A program made the position numbers and the translations under genes. The notes under the pieces were generated by a model. It did not search any database, was not told the origin of the DNA, and saw only the letters and a program-made list of their open reading frames with translations. Positions 46,476 to 55,068 of a stretch of 64,000 nucleotides of DNA are shown in pieces; position 1 is the stretch's first letter, and every line of letters begins with the position of its first letter. The DNA comes from CAISIP01 sp031396205. GTDB taxonomy: Bacteria > Pseudomonadota > Gammaproteobacteria > Burkholderiales > Burkholderiaceae_C. The DNA lies in assembly GCA_031396205.1 (NCBI GenBank), contig JANNKH010000117.1, positions 1-64,000 of the forward strand, given 5' to 3'.

Positions 46476-47519
46476 CTACTTGACGCCGGCACTGGCAATT
46501 CCGGTGGTGATGTACTTCTGCAAAAAGGCAAACACCAGCGTGATCGGGATCAACGTGATCACCGTCATCGCCAGCAGGTAGTGCCACTGGGTATTGAGCT
46601 CGCCCTGGAACGCGTTGAGCGCCAGCTGCAGCGTGAAGAATTCCGAGCGTGAGAGCACGATCAGGGGCAACAAAAAGTCGTTCCAGCGCCACATCACCGA
46701 GAAGATCGCCAACACCGCCAGCGCCGGCGCGGCCAGCGGCAGGATGATCTTCCAGTAGATGCGCCATTCGCTGGCATGGTCCATTCGCGCGGCCTCCAGC
46801 AACTCGTCCGGAATCGTCAGCATGTACTGGCGCAGCAGGAACACGCCGGTGGGCGTGGCAATGGCCGGCAGTATCACGCCCCACAGGCTGTTGAGCAGGC
46901 CCACCGTGTTGATGACCAGGAACACCGGCACCAGGATGATGGTGGGCGGGATCATCAGCGTGGCGATGATCAGCAGGAACACCGCCTTCTGACCGCGGAA
47001 CTTGTACTTGGACAGCGCAAACGCAGCCATCGAATTGATCAGCAGCGTGAGCAGAGTGGCCACGACGGTAATGAACACGCTGTTCCACAGATACAGGCCG
47101 AAGCTGAACTTGGCGAAGATCTCGGTGTAGTTGGAAAACGCAAACTGCAGTTCGTTGACCGGCGTTCGGTCGTTGATGTTGACCCGAATCTGCTGCGCGG
47201 GGTTCGCAGGGTCGACCATCGTGGCCATGATGCCGATGCGGCGCACCTGGGCCATCGTGCGCAGCTCGCCCTTGTCGTCGCGTGTCAGATAAAGCGGCAG
47301 CGGCTTGTCGTGACCGGCCACCTGCACCGACTTCTGGGTGTAGGGCAAAAAGGTGGGCGGAAACTGGCTGATCGCGCTCTCGGTCTTGAACGACGACATG
47401 ACCAGCCACAGCACCGGCGCGAACATCGTGAACAGGCCGATCATCAGGTAGATGTAGCTGAGCCAGTCGGTCCAGTCCATCCGGCTGCGACCACGGGTTC
47501 GGGTGAGAAAGCCGGTCAT
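46476..47519 (-). CDS. Sugar ABC transporter permease (MalG type)
   Basis: Inner-membrane protein of 347 residues with six membrane helices and the EAA loop (LLEAARMDHASEWRIYWKIILPLAAPAL). A large extracytoplasmic insert of about 110 residues lies between helices 1 and 2, longer than in standard MalG-type permeases and seen in alpha-glucoside-type systems. It pairs with the upstream permease. The ORF follows an 84-nt gap after that gene. Confidence 0.92.
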   Translation of the reverse strand: MTGFLTRTRGRSRMDWTDWLSYIYLMIGLFTMFAPVLWLVMSSFKTESAISQFPPTFLPYTQKSVQVAGHDKPLPLYLTRDDKGELRTMAQVRRIGIMATMVDPANPAQQIRVNINDRTPVNELQFAFSNYTEIFAKFSFGLYLWNSVFITVVATLLTLLINSMAAFALSKYKFRGQKAVFLLIIATLMIPPTIILVPVFLVINTVGLLNSLWGVILPAIATPTGVFLLRQYMLTIPDELLEAARMDHASEWRIYWKIILPLAAPALAVLAIFSVMWRWNDFLLPLIVLSRSEFFTLQLALNAFQGELNTQWHYLLAMTVITLIPITLVFAFLQKYITTGIASAGVK

Positions 47520-47603
47520 CTCAGTATCCGCAGGCCTGATGGGGGTTCGCCGACGGTCCCCGATTGACGCAAAGGCGAAACAGGCGCGGCGCGTGACGGA
47601 CCA

Positions 47604-48593
47604 TCATCTGGCTCTTTGCCCTGCATCGGACGCACGCGTCAGCCGCAGCTGAACCAGCGTCAGCAATACCAGCCCCAGTGCCAGCACCAGCGAAGCGGCA
47701 GCGGCAAGCCCGTACAGGTGGATCTGCTCGGCAAACCCGGTCTGGTAGATGAATTGCACGATGAAGGTTGTCGCCGATCCCGGGCCGCCACCCGTGAGCA
47801 CGAACACCTCGTCAAAGATCTGTACTGCGCGGATCATTGCCAGCACAAGCACCACGATCAGATTGGGCATCAACAATGGCAGGGTGATGCGCCGCAGAGT
47901 GCGCCAGGGCGAGGCGCCGTCCATCTCGGCGGCCTCGTACATGTCCTTCGGGATCGCCTGCAGGCCGGCCAGCAGGATCAGCGTATAAAACCCCATGTGG
48001 GCCCAGATCGACACGAACACGGTCCAGAAAAACGCCCAGGAAGCGGTTGTCAACCATTCGACCGGTGAAGCCCCGATACCCACCAGCACGGCGTTGAATA
48101 CGCCCTGGCTTTGCAGCAGCCATTTCCAGATCAGCGCCACAACCACCGGCGACAACAGCACCGGATAAAAAAATACGCCACGCCAGAAACCGCGCCCGAT
48201 GATCTTGCGGTTAAGTACCAGCGCGGTGACGAGCGAGAGCAACACCATCAGTACCACCTGGATCAGGCTGAACTGCACCGTGTTGAAGATGGCGCGCCAG
48301 AACACGTCCTTGCGGCAGCTCTGGATGTCGAAATAGTCGCGGCATTCGAACAGGATGCCGAAGTTCTCAGCACCGGTAAACGGCCGATCGAATGGCATCA
48401 GGTTGACACCGCCGGTGCTCGCGTAGACCAGGTTGATGGCGATCGGCAGGAATGTGAACAGGCCGAACACGACCAGGTTCGGCGCGACGAACAACCAGCC
48501 CAGCCGCGCCAGCCCCAGCCGGCGCTGCGCCAGCCGGAACAAGGGCTCGAACAGGTTGAAGAACAGGCCCACGATGCGCGTCAACAGTGGCAC
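47604..48593 (-). CDS. Sugar ABC transporter permease (MalF type)
   Basis: Inner-membrane protein of 329 residues with six or seven membrane helices and the EAA loop MYEAAEMDGASPWRTLRRITLPLLMPN. A cysteine-containing extracytoplasmic segment (FECRDYFDIQSCRKD) could form a disulfide. It forms the transport channel with the MalG-type partner. The gene follows the binding-protein gene by 25 nt. Confidence 0.93.
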   Translation of the reverse strand: MPLLTRIVGLFFNLFEPLFRLAQRRLGLARLGWLFVAPNLVVFGLFTFLPIAINLVYASTGGVNLMPFDRPFTGAENFGILFECRDYFDIQSCRKDVFWRAIFNTVQFSLIQVVLMVLLSLVTALVLNRKIIGRGFWRGVFFYPVLLSPVVVALIWKWLLQSQGVFNAVLVGIGASPVEWLTTASWAFFWTVFVSIWAHMGFYTLILLAGLQAIPKDMYEAAEMDGASPWRTLRRITLPLLMPNLIVVLVLAMIRAVQIFDEVFVLTGGGPGSATTFIVQFIYQTGFAEQIHLYGLAAAASLVLALGLVLLTLVQLRLTRASDAGQRAR

Positions 48594-48618
48594 GAAGGGC
48601 CCTTTGCCGGTCAGGCGC

Positions 48619-49911
48619 CTACTTCGTCGCCTGCTTGACCGCGTCAGCCATGTCGGCTGCGATCTTGGTCATGGCTTCGTCCGCGCTCATCTCGCCAACG
48701 ATGGCCTGGGTCACCCGGGTCACGGTCGGCAACATCACGGCCCGGTTGTATTTGTAGCCCTGGAACTGGTAGGCCACCGGCGACAGACTGGCCACGCCGG
48801 AGCTGAATACGCCCAGCGCAGCCTGCGCCACAGGGGTCGCGCCCGGATACTTAACGCCCTTCTTGGCCAATCCGGCATGGGCCGGGATGTTGTTGGTCTT
48901 GCCGGTGAACTCGGCGTAATTGGCTTCCTGCGCCATGAAGTCCAGGAACATGCCGACATCCTTGGGCGACTTGGACGTCTTCAGCGCCACCCAGGCCGCA
49001 CCGCCGGGAATGCCGGAGCAAGCCGCCGGGCCGCAGGGGTTGGGCACGGCGACCCAGTCGAATGCGGTGCCGATGTCCTTCTGCAGCCGGTTGATCTGCC
49101 AGGAGCCCGACAACACCATCGCAACGCGCGCATTCTTGAATTCGCCGATCGAGTCGGCATAACTGGAGCCGCCGGTGCCGCCCCAGACCTCCTTGAGCAT
49201 CGCGCCGTCCTTGTGCCAGCCGACGAACTTGGTGACCGCGGTCTTGTAGCCGTCGTCCATCACCAGATCGCCCTTGGCATCAAAAATCTTCGCGCCGTAG
49301 CTGATCGCCGGACCGGCAAACCGGTGGCCGGAGCGGTCCCATGCCAGCGCGGCTGGCAACTGGTTGGCCTTGGCGACCTTGCGGGCGGCATCGACCCACT
49401 CGTCCCAGGTCGCCTTTGGCCCGGGCATCGGCACCTTGGCCTGTTCGAACAGCGTCTTGTTGACATACGGACCGGTCATCGTCAGTTGCGACATGAAACC
49501 GTAGATGCCCTTGTCGCCGGCACTCGGGCGCAACCAGGGCAGGGTGGCGCCAAAATTGGCCTCCCAGTAGCCCTTGTCCTTGACATGCGCGCTGACGTCC
49601 ATGTAGTACTTGGACAAGCCCCCCAGGTCGGTCACGCGGGCGATATCCGGGCCCTGGCCGGCGGCCAGTTGCACCGGCAGCTGCTCGACGATGCTTTTAT
49701 AGGGAACGACATCGATCACGACTTTGGTGCCGGCATTCTGGGCTTCGAAGCGTTTGGCCTGTTCGGTCACGACATCGCATTCGATGCCATCCTGGTAACA
49801 CATAACGCGGATTTCGGCGCTGTGCACAGCGGCGGGCAGAACGAACAGGGCAGCGACGAGCGCGCCAAGGGGATGGTTCAGGACACGGGTTACCATGATG
49901 GACGCTTTCAT
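48619..49911 (-). CDS. Extracellular sugar-binding protein of ABC transporter
   Basis: Periplasmic protein of 430 residues with an N-terminal signal peptide (ALVAALFVLPAAVHSAE) and an SBP_bac_1 fold: QDGIECDVVTEQAKRFEAQN and GPDIARVTDLGGLSKY at the N lobe, AMVLSGSWQINRLQ in the second lobe. It captures the sugar for the CUT1 importer. It is the first gene of the ABC-GH31 operon. The start may be 49911 or the internal ATG at 49896; neither has a strong ribosome-binding site. Confidence 0.93.
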   Translation of the reverse strand: MKASIMVTRVLNHPLGALVAALFVLPAAVHSAEIRVMCYQDGIECDVVTEQAKRFEAQNAGTKVVIDVVPYKSIVEQLPVQLAAGQGPDIARVTDLGGLSKYYMDVSAHVKDKGYWEANFGATLPWLRPSAGDKGIYGFMSQLTMTGPYVNKTLFEQAKVPMPGPKATWDEWVDAARKVAKANQLPAALAWDRSGHRFAGPAISYGAKIFDAKGDLVMDDGYKTAVTKFVGWHKDGAMLKEVWGGTGGSSYADSIGEFKNARVAMVLSGSWQINRLQKDIGTAFDWVAVPNPCGPAACSGIPGGAAWVALKTSKSPKDVGMFLDFMAQEANYAEFTGKTNNIPAHAGLAKKGVKYPGATPVAQAALGVFSSGVASLSPVAYQFQGYKYNRAVMLPTVTRVTQAIVGEMSADEAMTKIAADMADAVKQATK

Positions 49912-50008
49912 GAAAGTGGTTGGATCCGGTCGCCATCGTAGGTCATAACCGCGAAAGGGGACCTATCGTTTTTACCGACCCAGTCATATAGATAACCTGC
50001 TTGACACG

Positions 50009-51097
50009 ATGGTGACTGCACCTGGTGCGGATTGGCCCGATCCATTGCGAACCCTGGCCGGACATCGGGTTGCCGATGCCGGCCAATGGCCGACGCGGCG
50101 CCTGGAGATCATGGAGCTGATGCTGCCGCTGATCTACGGGTGTTTACCCGACCGGCCCATGGCAACGCGCATCGCGCGTCTGCACTCCACCGTTCTGCGG
50201 CGCCTGGGCGGCGCGCGCTTGTTGAGCTGCCGCATCGAGCCCCAAGCCATGGCACCATTTCAGTTGCGGCTGTTCATACCCGAAGGCTCCGGGCCGTTCC
50301 CGGTCATCATCAGCGGCGATGGCTGCTGGCACTATGCCGACCACGCCGCGCTGGGCGCGATGCTGGCGCGCGGCTATGTATTCGCCCAATTCAACCGGGT
50401 CGAGATCGCACCCGATCCGGGCGGCCCTGCGACCGGCGTGACGCTGTCGCAAGCCTCGGCGCAGCCCCGCACCTTGGCGGCATGGGCCTGGGCCTACCAC
50501 CGGGTGGTGGATGCCCTGCTCCCGCTGGACTGGATCGACACAGCGTCCATTGCCGTGGTCGGGCACTCCCGTGGCGGCAAGGCCGCGCTACTGGCCGGCG
50601 CAACCGACTTGCGCATCGCTTTGACCAGCGCCAACAATTCCGGCGCCGGCGGTGCGGGCAGTTTTCGCCACCAGGGTCCGGGGTCAGAGACCCTGACCGA
50701 GCTGCTGCGCCATTTCGGGTATTGGTTTGATCCACAACTGCAGGCCTATGCCGGCCAAGAGCACACGCTGCCGTTCGACCAGCATTTCCTGAAGGCGCTC
50801 GTTGCCCCGCGTGCATTGCTGACGACCGAGGCCCTGGACGACCATTGGGCCAACCCGCAAGGCGCCTGGCAGACCCATCGGGCCGCCCGCTGTGTGTTCG
50901 AGTTGCTGGGCGCAGCACACAGGCAGGCGATCGTGTTTCGAGGCGGCGGGCACGACCACCTGCTAGCCGATTGGCATTGCCTGTTGGACTTTGCCGACGC
51001 AGCGCTGCGCGGCATCCCTGTGCAGCGACCGCCCGAAGTGGATCCGTTTCCGGGACTTCCATTGCCGGCGCGCTGGATGACTTCGCGCCCGGGATGA
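50009..51097 (+). CDS. CE15-like glucuronoyl esterase (alpha/beta hydrolase)
   Basis: Protein of 362 residues without a clear signal peptide. The N terminus DPLRTLAGHRVADAGQWPTRRLEIMELM resembles CE15 esterases, and the nucleophile loop VVGHSRGGKAALLAGATD plus NNSGAGGAGSFR is typical of that family (usual form GCSRxGK). The catalytic His is probably in FRGGGHDHL. CE15 enzymes split esters between glucuronic acid on xylan and lignin alcohols. Lack of a visible secretion signal argues for a cytoplasmic role on an imported oligosaccharide. It is divergent from the sugar ABC operon. Confidence 0.75.
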   Translation: MVTAPGADWPDPLRTLAGHRVADAGQWPTRRLEIMELMLPLIYGCLPDRPMATRIARLHSTVLRRLGGARLLSCRIEPQAMAPFQLRLFIPEGSGPFPVIISGDGCWHYADHAALGAMLARGYVFAQFNRVEIAPDPGGPATGVTLSQASAQPRTLAAWAWAYHRVVDALLPLDWIDTASIAVVGHSRGGKAALLAGATDLRIALTSANNSGAGGAGSFRHQGPGSETLTELLRHFGYWFDPQLQAYAGQEHTLPFDQHFLKALVAPRALLTTEALDDHWANPQGAWQTHRAARCVFELLGAAHRQAIVFRGGGHDHLLADWHCLLDFADAALRGIPVQRPPEVDPFPGLPLPARWMTSRPG

Positions 51098-51179
51098 GCG
51101 CCTATGTCAGCGCCGGTCTCGGCGGTCGAACTGCTGGCTTTGCACAGTCTTTGCGCAGTCTTTGCACTACGATAGCGCC

Positions 51180-52010
51180 ATGCCCCAATTCGCCGCCAAT
51201 CTATCCTGGTTGTACACCGACCTGCCGTTCGCCGATCGCTTCCTGGCCGCCGCGCGTGACGGATTCAAAGCCGTCGAATGCATGTTTCCCTACGAGCTGC
51301 CGAAACAAGAGATCGCCGCGCGACTGCGCGACAACGGCCTGTCCATGGTGTTGTTCAACGGACCGCCCGGCACGGCTGCGCAGGCTATGCCCGGTGGTAC
51401 TCCGGACCCTGGCGCAAAGGGAACTGCTGCCTGGCCCGGGCGCGAGGCGGACTTCCGTGCCGGCGTGGCGCTGGCGCTGGAGTATGCTGCGGCGCTGCAA
51501 TGCCCGCGCGTGCACCTGATGGCCGGCCTGGTACCCAGCGCAGCGGCGCAGGAAGCCATGCACCGGACCTATGTCGAGAACCTGCGCTGGGCCGCCGCGC
51601 AGGCGGCACCTGCCGAGGTGCAGATACTGATCGAGCCCATCAACCTGCGCGACAATCCGGGTTATTACCTGCACCGACAAGACCGTGCGCATGCGGTGGT
51701 GCAGCAGGTGGGCGCTGACAACCTCAAGGTGCAGATGGACCTGTACCACTGCCAGATTACCGAAGGTGATGTGTCGTCGATGTTGCGCCAGTACCTTCCC
51801 GGCGGCCGGGTTGGCCACCTGCAGTTGGCCGGCGTACCTGAACGCCATGAGCCCGATAGCGGCGAACTGCATTACCCCTATCTGTTTTCGCTGCTCGATG
51901 CGCTCGGCTACCCAGGCTGGGTCGGCTGTGAATACCGGCCGCGCGACAAGTCGCCGGGCGGCACCTCGCGCGGCTTGCAGTGGGTGCGGCCCTGGCTGAA
52001 GGCCGGTTGA
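51180..52010 (+). CDS. Hydroxypyruvate isomerase-like sugar isomerase
   Basis: Protein of 276 residues of the AP-endonuclease-2/xylose isomerase-like TIM-barrel group. The N terminus PQFAANLSWLYTDLPFADRF, the Glu in ILIEPINLRDNPGYYL, the metal His/Asp in VQMDLYHCQITEGD and Glu in CEYRPRD are conserved for Hyi and OtnI. It interconverts hydroxypyruvate and tartronate semialdehyde, or 2-oxo-tetronate forms. ATG 51180 is chosen from the family N terminus. It follows the CE15-like gene with an 82-nt gap. Confidence 0.85.
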   Translation: MPQFAANLSWLYTDLPFADRFLAAARDGFKAVECMFPYELPKQEIAARLRDNGLSMVLFNGPPGTAAQAMPGGTPDPGAKGTAAWPGREADFRAGVALALEYAAALQCPRVHLMAGLVPSAAAQEAMHRTYVENLRWAAAQAAPAEVQILIEPINLRDNPGYYLHRQDRAHAVVQQVGADNLKVQMDLYHCQITEGDVSSMLRQYLPGGRVGHLQLAGVPERHEPDSGELHYPYLFSLLDALGYPGWVGCEYRPRDKSPGGTSRGLQWVRPWLKAG

Positions 52011-52356
52011 CCCTGTGCGTTGGCGGGTCGGCGCCCGTGTCCCAGGGTGCCGGACGGACCACTACCGCCTAAGCACGCCCAGCTGCCAGTTCGGCCTGCA
52101 AGGACATCACGCGTTCGACCTAAATCTCGCTTCGCGCAGCTGGTGGACATCGAGTGCGCGCAGAGGGCTGCGTCTGACCGCGCTGCCGAACAGGCCTTCA
52201 CGCTGGCGCAGGCGCTTGAAGAAGCGGATGCTGACGTCGACGTGCTGGTTCGAAGACGCCAGCACCGGCGCGCGCTTTTCGTGCAGGGCCCGGTTGCCCG
52301 CCACATCGCCTGCCGCAAAGCGACAGTGGAAGTTGCGCGCCAGCGGTCGCTGCGGC
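52011..52356. other. Gene-poor stretch between converging genes
   Basis: 346 nt between the isomerase and DapA-like stop codons. Open frames exist on both strands, but none gives a recognisable protein. It may be the remnant of a lost gene. Confidence 0.4.
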
Positions 52357-53271
52357 TCAGACGGTGGCAAGCGGCGCACCGATGGCGCGATAGGCAGCGC
52401 GTACCGCCCGTTCCTCGTTCTGGTCCAGCGGGCACAGCGGCGCACGAACGTTGAGCCAGGCATCATCGCCGGTCTGCTCTGCCAGCATGGTCTTGTAGAC
52501 ATTGACGAACTGCATGCCGGGGCGCAGCGACAACACGGCCAGCAGGTCCAGCACCAGCTTTTCGTCCGCCGGCGCAACTAGCTGCGGACTGGCGACGATG
52601 CGTGCCATCAGCGCCGGTGCGATATTGGCCAGGCCATTGATCGAGCCGCTGCCGCCGGCGACCATGACCTGCGCCACATATTGCTCGGCGCCGCTGAGGA
52701 TGGCCAACTGCGGAAACGCCCTGGCCAGCGCCAGGCCATTTTCCAGACTGCCGCTGCTGTCCTTGACACCGATCACCTGGCCGGCATGCCGCTCGGCCAG
52801 TATGCGCACGCTGTCGGGGCTGAAGACCACGCTGGACAGGCCGGGAATATGGTAGAGCAGCATCTTGAGCCGCGGGTCGTCGATGCCCTCCACCACGGTG
52901 GACACCGCTGCCATGATGCCCGCGTCGCGCGGCTGGCGGAAATAGAACGGCGGCATGTACAGCTGGCGGAAACAACCCTTGGCAATCGCATGCCGGCCCA
53001 GGTCGATCGCGTCAGCCAATGCGCTGCAGCTGGTCGTCACCACGATCTGGTCCGGTCGCACGCCGCCAGCGAGCAAGGTATCGAGCAATCCCTTGCGCTC
53101 GGTATTGGTAAACGCCGGTCCTTCACTGGTGGTGCCAAAAATGGTTACGCCGTCGCAGCCCCTGGCAAGCAGGTGTTTGACGTGGGTTAGCACCCGGCCA
53201 TTGTCCAGCCGTCCATCGGCAGTGACGGGGGTGAGAATGGCCGGCCAGAGGCCGGAAATATCCTGGTTCAA
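52357..53271 (-). CDS. DapA-family aldolase/dehydratase (probable keto-deoxy-sugar acid aldolase)
   Basis: TIM-barrel enzyme of 304 residues of the DapA/NAL superfamily. The substrate-carboxylate motif GTTSEGPAF, the catalytic Tyr in LLYHIPGLS and the Schiff-base Lys in VIGVKDSSGS are intact. DapA itself would sit with lysine genes; here the neighbours are a sugar mutarotase and a GntR regulator, so cleavage of a 2-keto-3-deoxy sugar acid to pyruvate and an aldehyde is more likely. It is the third gene of the fucU-gntR operon, 11 nt past the regulator. Confidence 0.82.
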   Translation of the reverse strand: MNQDISGLWPAILTPVTADGRLDNGRVLTHVKHLLARGCDGVTIFGTTSEGPAFTNTERKGLLDTLLAGGVRPDQIVVTTSCSALADAIDLGRHAIAKGCFRQLYMPPFYFRQPRDAGIMAAVSTVVEGIDDPRLKMLLYHIPGLSSVVFSPDSVRILAERHAGQVIGVKDSSGSLENGLALARAFPQLAILSGAEQYVAQVMVAGGSGSINGLANIAPALMARIVASPQLVAPADEKLVLDLLAVLSLRPGMQFVNVYKTMLAEQTGDDAWLNVRAPLCPLDQNEERAVRAAYRAIGAPLATV

Positions 53272-53282
53272 GTGCTTGTCCT

Positions 53283-54053
53283 TCAGCTTGGCGTGGATTG
53301 GGGACGGCGCAACGGCGTCCGAGTTGCGCCAGCAGAGGTGCTGGCCAGTTCCAGTGGCGCCGACAACACGCGATCGCGGGCGCTGCGGATATGCGCGTCC
53401 AGCAGTTCGGTTGCGAGCGTCGCGTCGCGCTGGCGCAATGCGGCAATGAAGTGCATATGCTCCTGCATCGCGGGAATCAGCCGCGCCGGCGTGATGACGC
53501 TGTGCTCGAGCTTGATCAGGCGGATGCGCAGGCTGTTCACGCGGTAGATCTCGGACACGATCTCGTTACCCAGCGCGTCGACCATGCGGTCATGCAGGCC
53601 CCAGTCCAGCGCCTGCGCATCGTCGAGCAGATGGCCATCGACCGGTGTTGCGCTGGCGCGGCGCAGGATGTCGCGGTGGCTCGCTTCGATCTGTTCGAGC
53701 TGCGCGTCGCTGGCTGAGTGCACGAAATGACGGATCGCCTCTTGCTCGATCATCGAGCGCACCTGGAATGCGTTGCGAATCAACTTGAGGTCGACATGCG
53801 CGATCTGCAACCCGCGCTGGGGCACCGTCTTGATCAGCCCGGCCGCTTCGAGCCGCGGAATCATCTCGCGCACTGCTCCGAGTGGCATGTCCAGCAAGGT
53901 CATCAACTCGCGCTGCGAGATGAACTGCCCGCTGCGAATGCCGCCGCTGAGAATCTGCTGGGTGAAGCCCTGGTAGGCGCGGGCGCGCTGGCTGGTGCCT
54001 TCCGACGCTGGCGCAGCCGCGACCGGCGCCATGGCCTTGCGTTGCGTGGTCAT
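53283..54053 (-). CDS. GntR-family (FCD) transcriptional regulator
   Basis: Repressor of 256 residues with an N-terminal winged helix-turn-helix (ISQRELMTLLDMPLGAVREMIPRLEAAGLIKTVPQRG) and an all-helical FCD ligand domain with the metal-binding His pattern (GLHDRMVDALGN, EHMHFIAALRQRD). Its start overlaps the stop of the mutarotase gene (ATGA). It probably binds the palindrome seen upstream of this operon and of the aldo/keto reductase gene. Confidence 0.9.
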   Translation of the reverse strand: MTTQRKAMAPVAAAPASEGTSQRARAYQGFTQQILSGGIRSGQFISQRELMTLLDMPLGAVREMIPRLEAAGLIKTVPQRGLQIAHVDLKLIRNAFQVRSMIEQEAIRHFVHSASDAQLEQIEASHRDILRRASATPVDGHLLDDAQALDWGLHDRMVDALGNEIVSEIYRVNSLRIRLIKLEHSVITPARLIPAMQEHMHFIAALRQRDATLATELLDAHIRSARDRVLSAPLELASTSAGATRTPLRRPQSTPS

Positions 54054-54475
54054 GGGCGCACAACGCCTTTCTTGAGCAGGATGTTGCCGTAGCCACGGCG
54101 CTCGCCAGTCGCAACGATGGCGAATGCGGCGGCAGCACGTTGGTAGAACGCAAACCGTTCAAGTGCAGACGAGGGCTTGCAGCCATGCCGCTGCAAGGTG
54201 GCGTTGAAAGCCTGCACCACCTCGGGTACGCAGGACGGCTCGGCGACCACCTGCATCGTGTGCGCGGCCTGTTCCACGAAGTCATCCAGCGGCAGGACGC
54301 ACAGGACTGCGTCCAGCACCTGTGGCGCATCGGCGCCGGACAGCTGCACCAGGCGCCGGGCGTGGGTCGCAGCGGGAAAGTTGGCATCGGCCAGCACGAT
54401 TTCGTCGCCATGGCCCATGCTGGCGAGCACATGCAGCAAATCGGGCGACAGCAGCGGCGACAGGCCTTTGAGCAT
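54050..54475 (-). CDS. fucU: RbsD/FucU-family sugar mutarotase
   Basis: Protein of 141 residues that interconverts alpha and beta anomers of a sugar such as L-fucose. It begins MLKGLSPLLSPDLLHVLASMGHGDEIVLADANFP, where GHGD holds the catalytic His, and ends FAIVATGERRGYGNILLKKGV, with the Tyr and Asn of the family. Length is that of FucU. ATG 54475 is chosen from homology. First gene of an operon with gntR and the DapA-like gene. Confidence 0.85.
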   Translation of the reverse strand: MLKGLSPLLSPDLLHVLASMGHGDEIVLADANFPAATHARRLVQLSGADAPQVLDAVLCVLPLDDFVEQAAHTMQVVAEPSCVPEVVQAFNATLQRHGCKPSSALERFAFYQRAAAAFAIVATGERRGYGNILLKKGVVRP

Positions 54476-54523
54476 GGCGGCGGGTTCAGCGCACACCGCG
54501 CATGGCAAGGACGTGTTGACGGA

Positions 54524-54535
54524 CTGACATGTTAG
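54524..54535. promoter_or_regulatory. Operator palindrome of the GntR regulator (site 1)
   Basis: CTGACATGTTAG, an inverted repeat with one mismatched pair, 49 nt upstream of the fucU start and just past the predicted -10. The same sequence recurs reversed at 60066-60077. Confidence 0.6.
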
Positions 54536-54537
54536 CA

Positions 54538-54567
54538 ATACTATCAGAACTCGGATACCGGCGTCAA
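54538..54567 (-). promoter_or_regulatory. Promoter of the fucU operon
   Basis: Minus-strand -35 TTGACG (54562-54567), 18-nt spacer, -10 TAGTAT (54538-54543). Transcription would start within the palindrome at 54524-54535, so a bound repressor would block it. Confidence 0.5.
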
Positions 54568-54610
54568 TGCCGGCTTGCCTGTTATTTGGCCTGCCCAGGC
54601 TGCTCCAGCC

Positions 54611-55006
54611 ATGCAATCTACAGCCCATGTCGCCGGCGAACCGGTGCCGGATTTCCTGCTCGGGCCGCTCACTGACGTTGCCGATTGGTGCGGCGCGCGC
54701 GCCCAGCTGCCGCAACAACTCGCCCATGATGACTATCGGCTGTTGCGCGGCGCGGTCGAGCGTGATCAGGTGCAGCAGGCACGCCATGACGTCCTCGAGC
54801 GGCTGTCGTGTGCCGTGCGCGCTGGCAGGCGGCACACCGTCGCGGCCTTCCCGGCGCAACCGTATCGCGGTCCCGGCCAGGCGCTAGCGGACATGCCTAC
54901 GCTGTTGGCGCGCCACGGCATCCGATCGGACCAGGCAAAGGATAGGACTTCGTCACGACAGTGTCATCGCATCTGCAGACCATGTGCCGATACCTCCCAA
55001 AGCTGA
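54611..55006 (+). CDS. Doubtful hypothetical ORF with coding-like GC3
   Basis: Frame of 131 codons with high GC at third positions over about the first 100 codons, but no recognised domain and no ribosome-binding site. Segment LLRGAVERDQVQQARHDVLERL looks helical. It may be a decayed gene or noise. Confidence 0.22.
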   Translation: MQSTAHVAGEPVPDFLLGPLTDVADWCGARAQLPQQLAHDDYRLLRGAVERDQVQQARHDVLERLSCAVRAGRRHTVAAFPAQPYRGPGQALADMPTLLARHGIRSDQAKDRTSSRQCHRICRPCADTSQS

Positions 55007-55068
55007 ACAGCTTGCGGGGTATCGACCCTTGCCTTCGCTTGCCATCAACCTTTCTCAGGAGAAATCCC

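Noticed and set aside
48433..49941. 502-codon plus-strand frame opposite the sugar-binding protein
   Set aside because: Shadow of the binding-protein gene, which has a signal peptide and family motifs.
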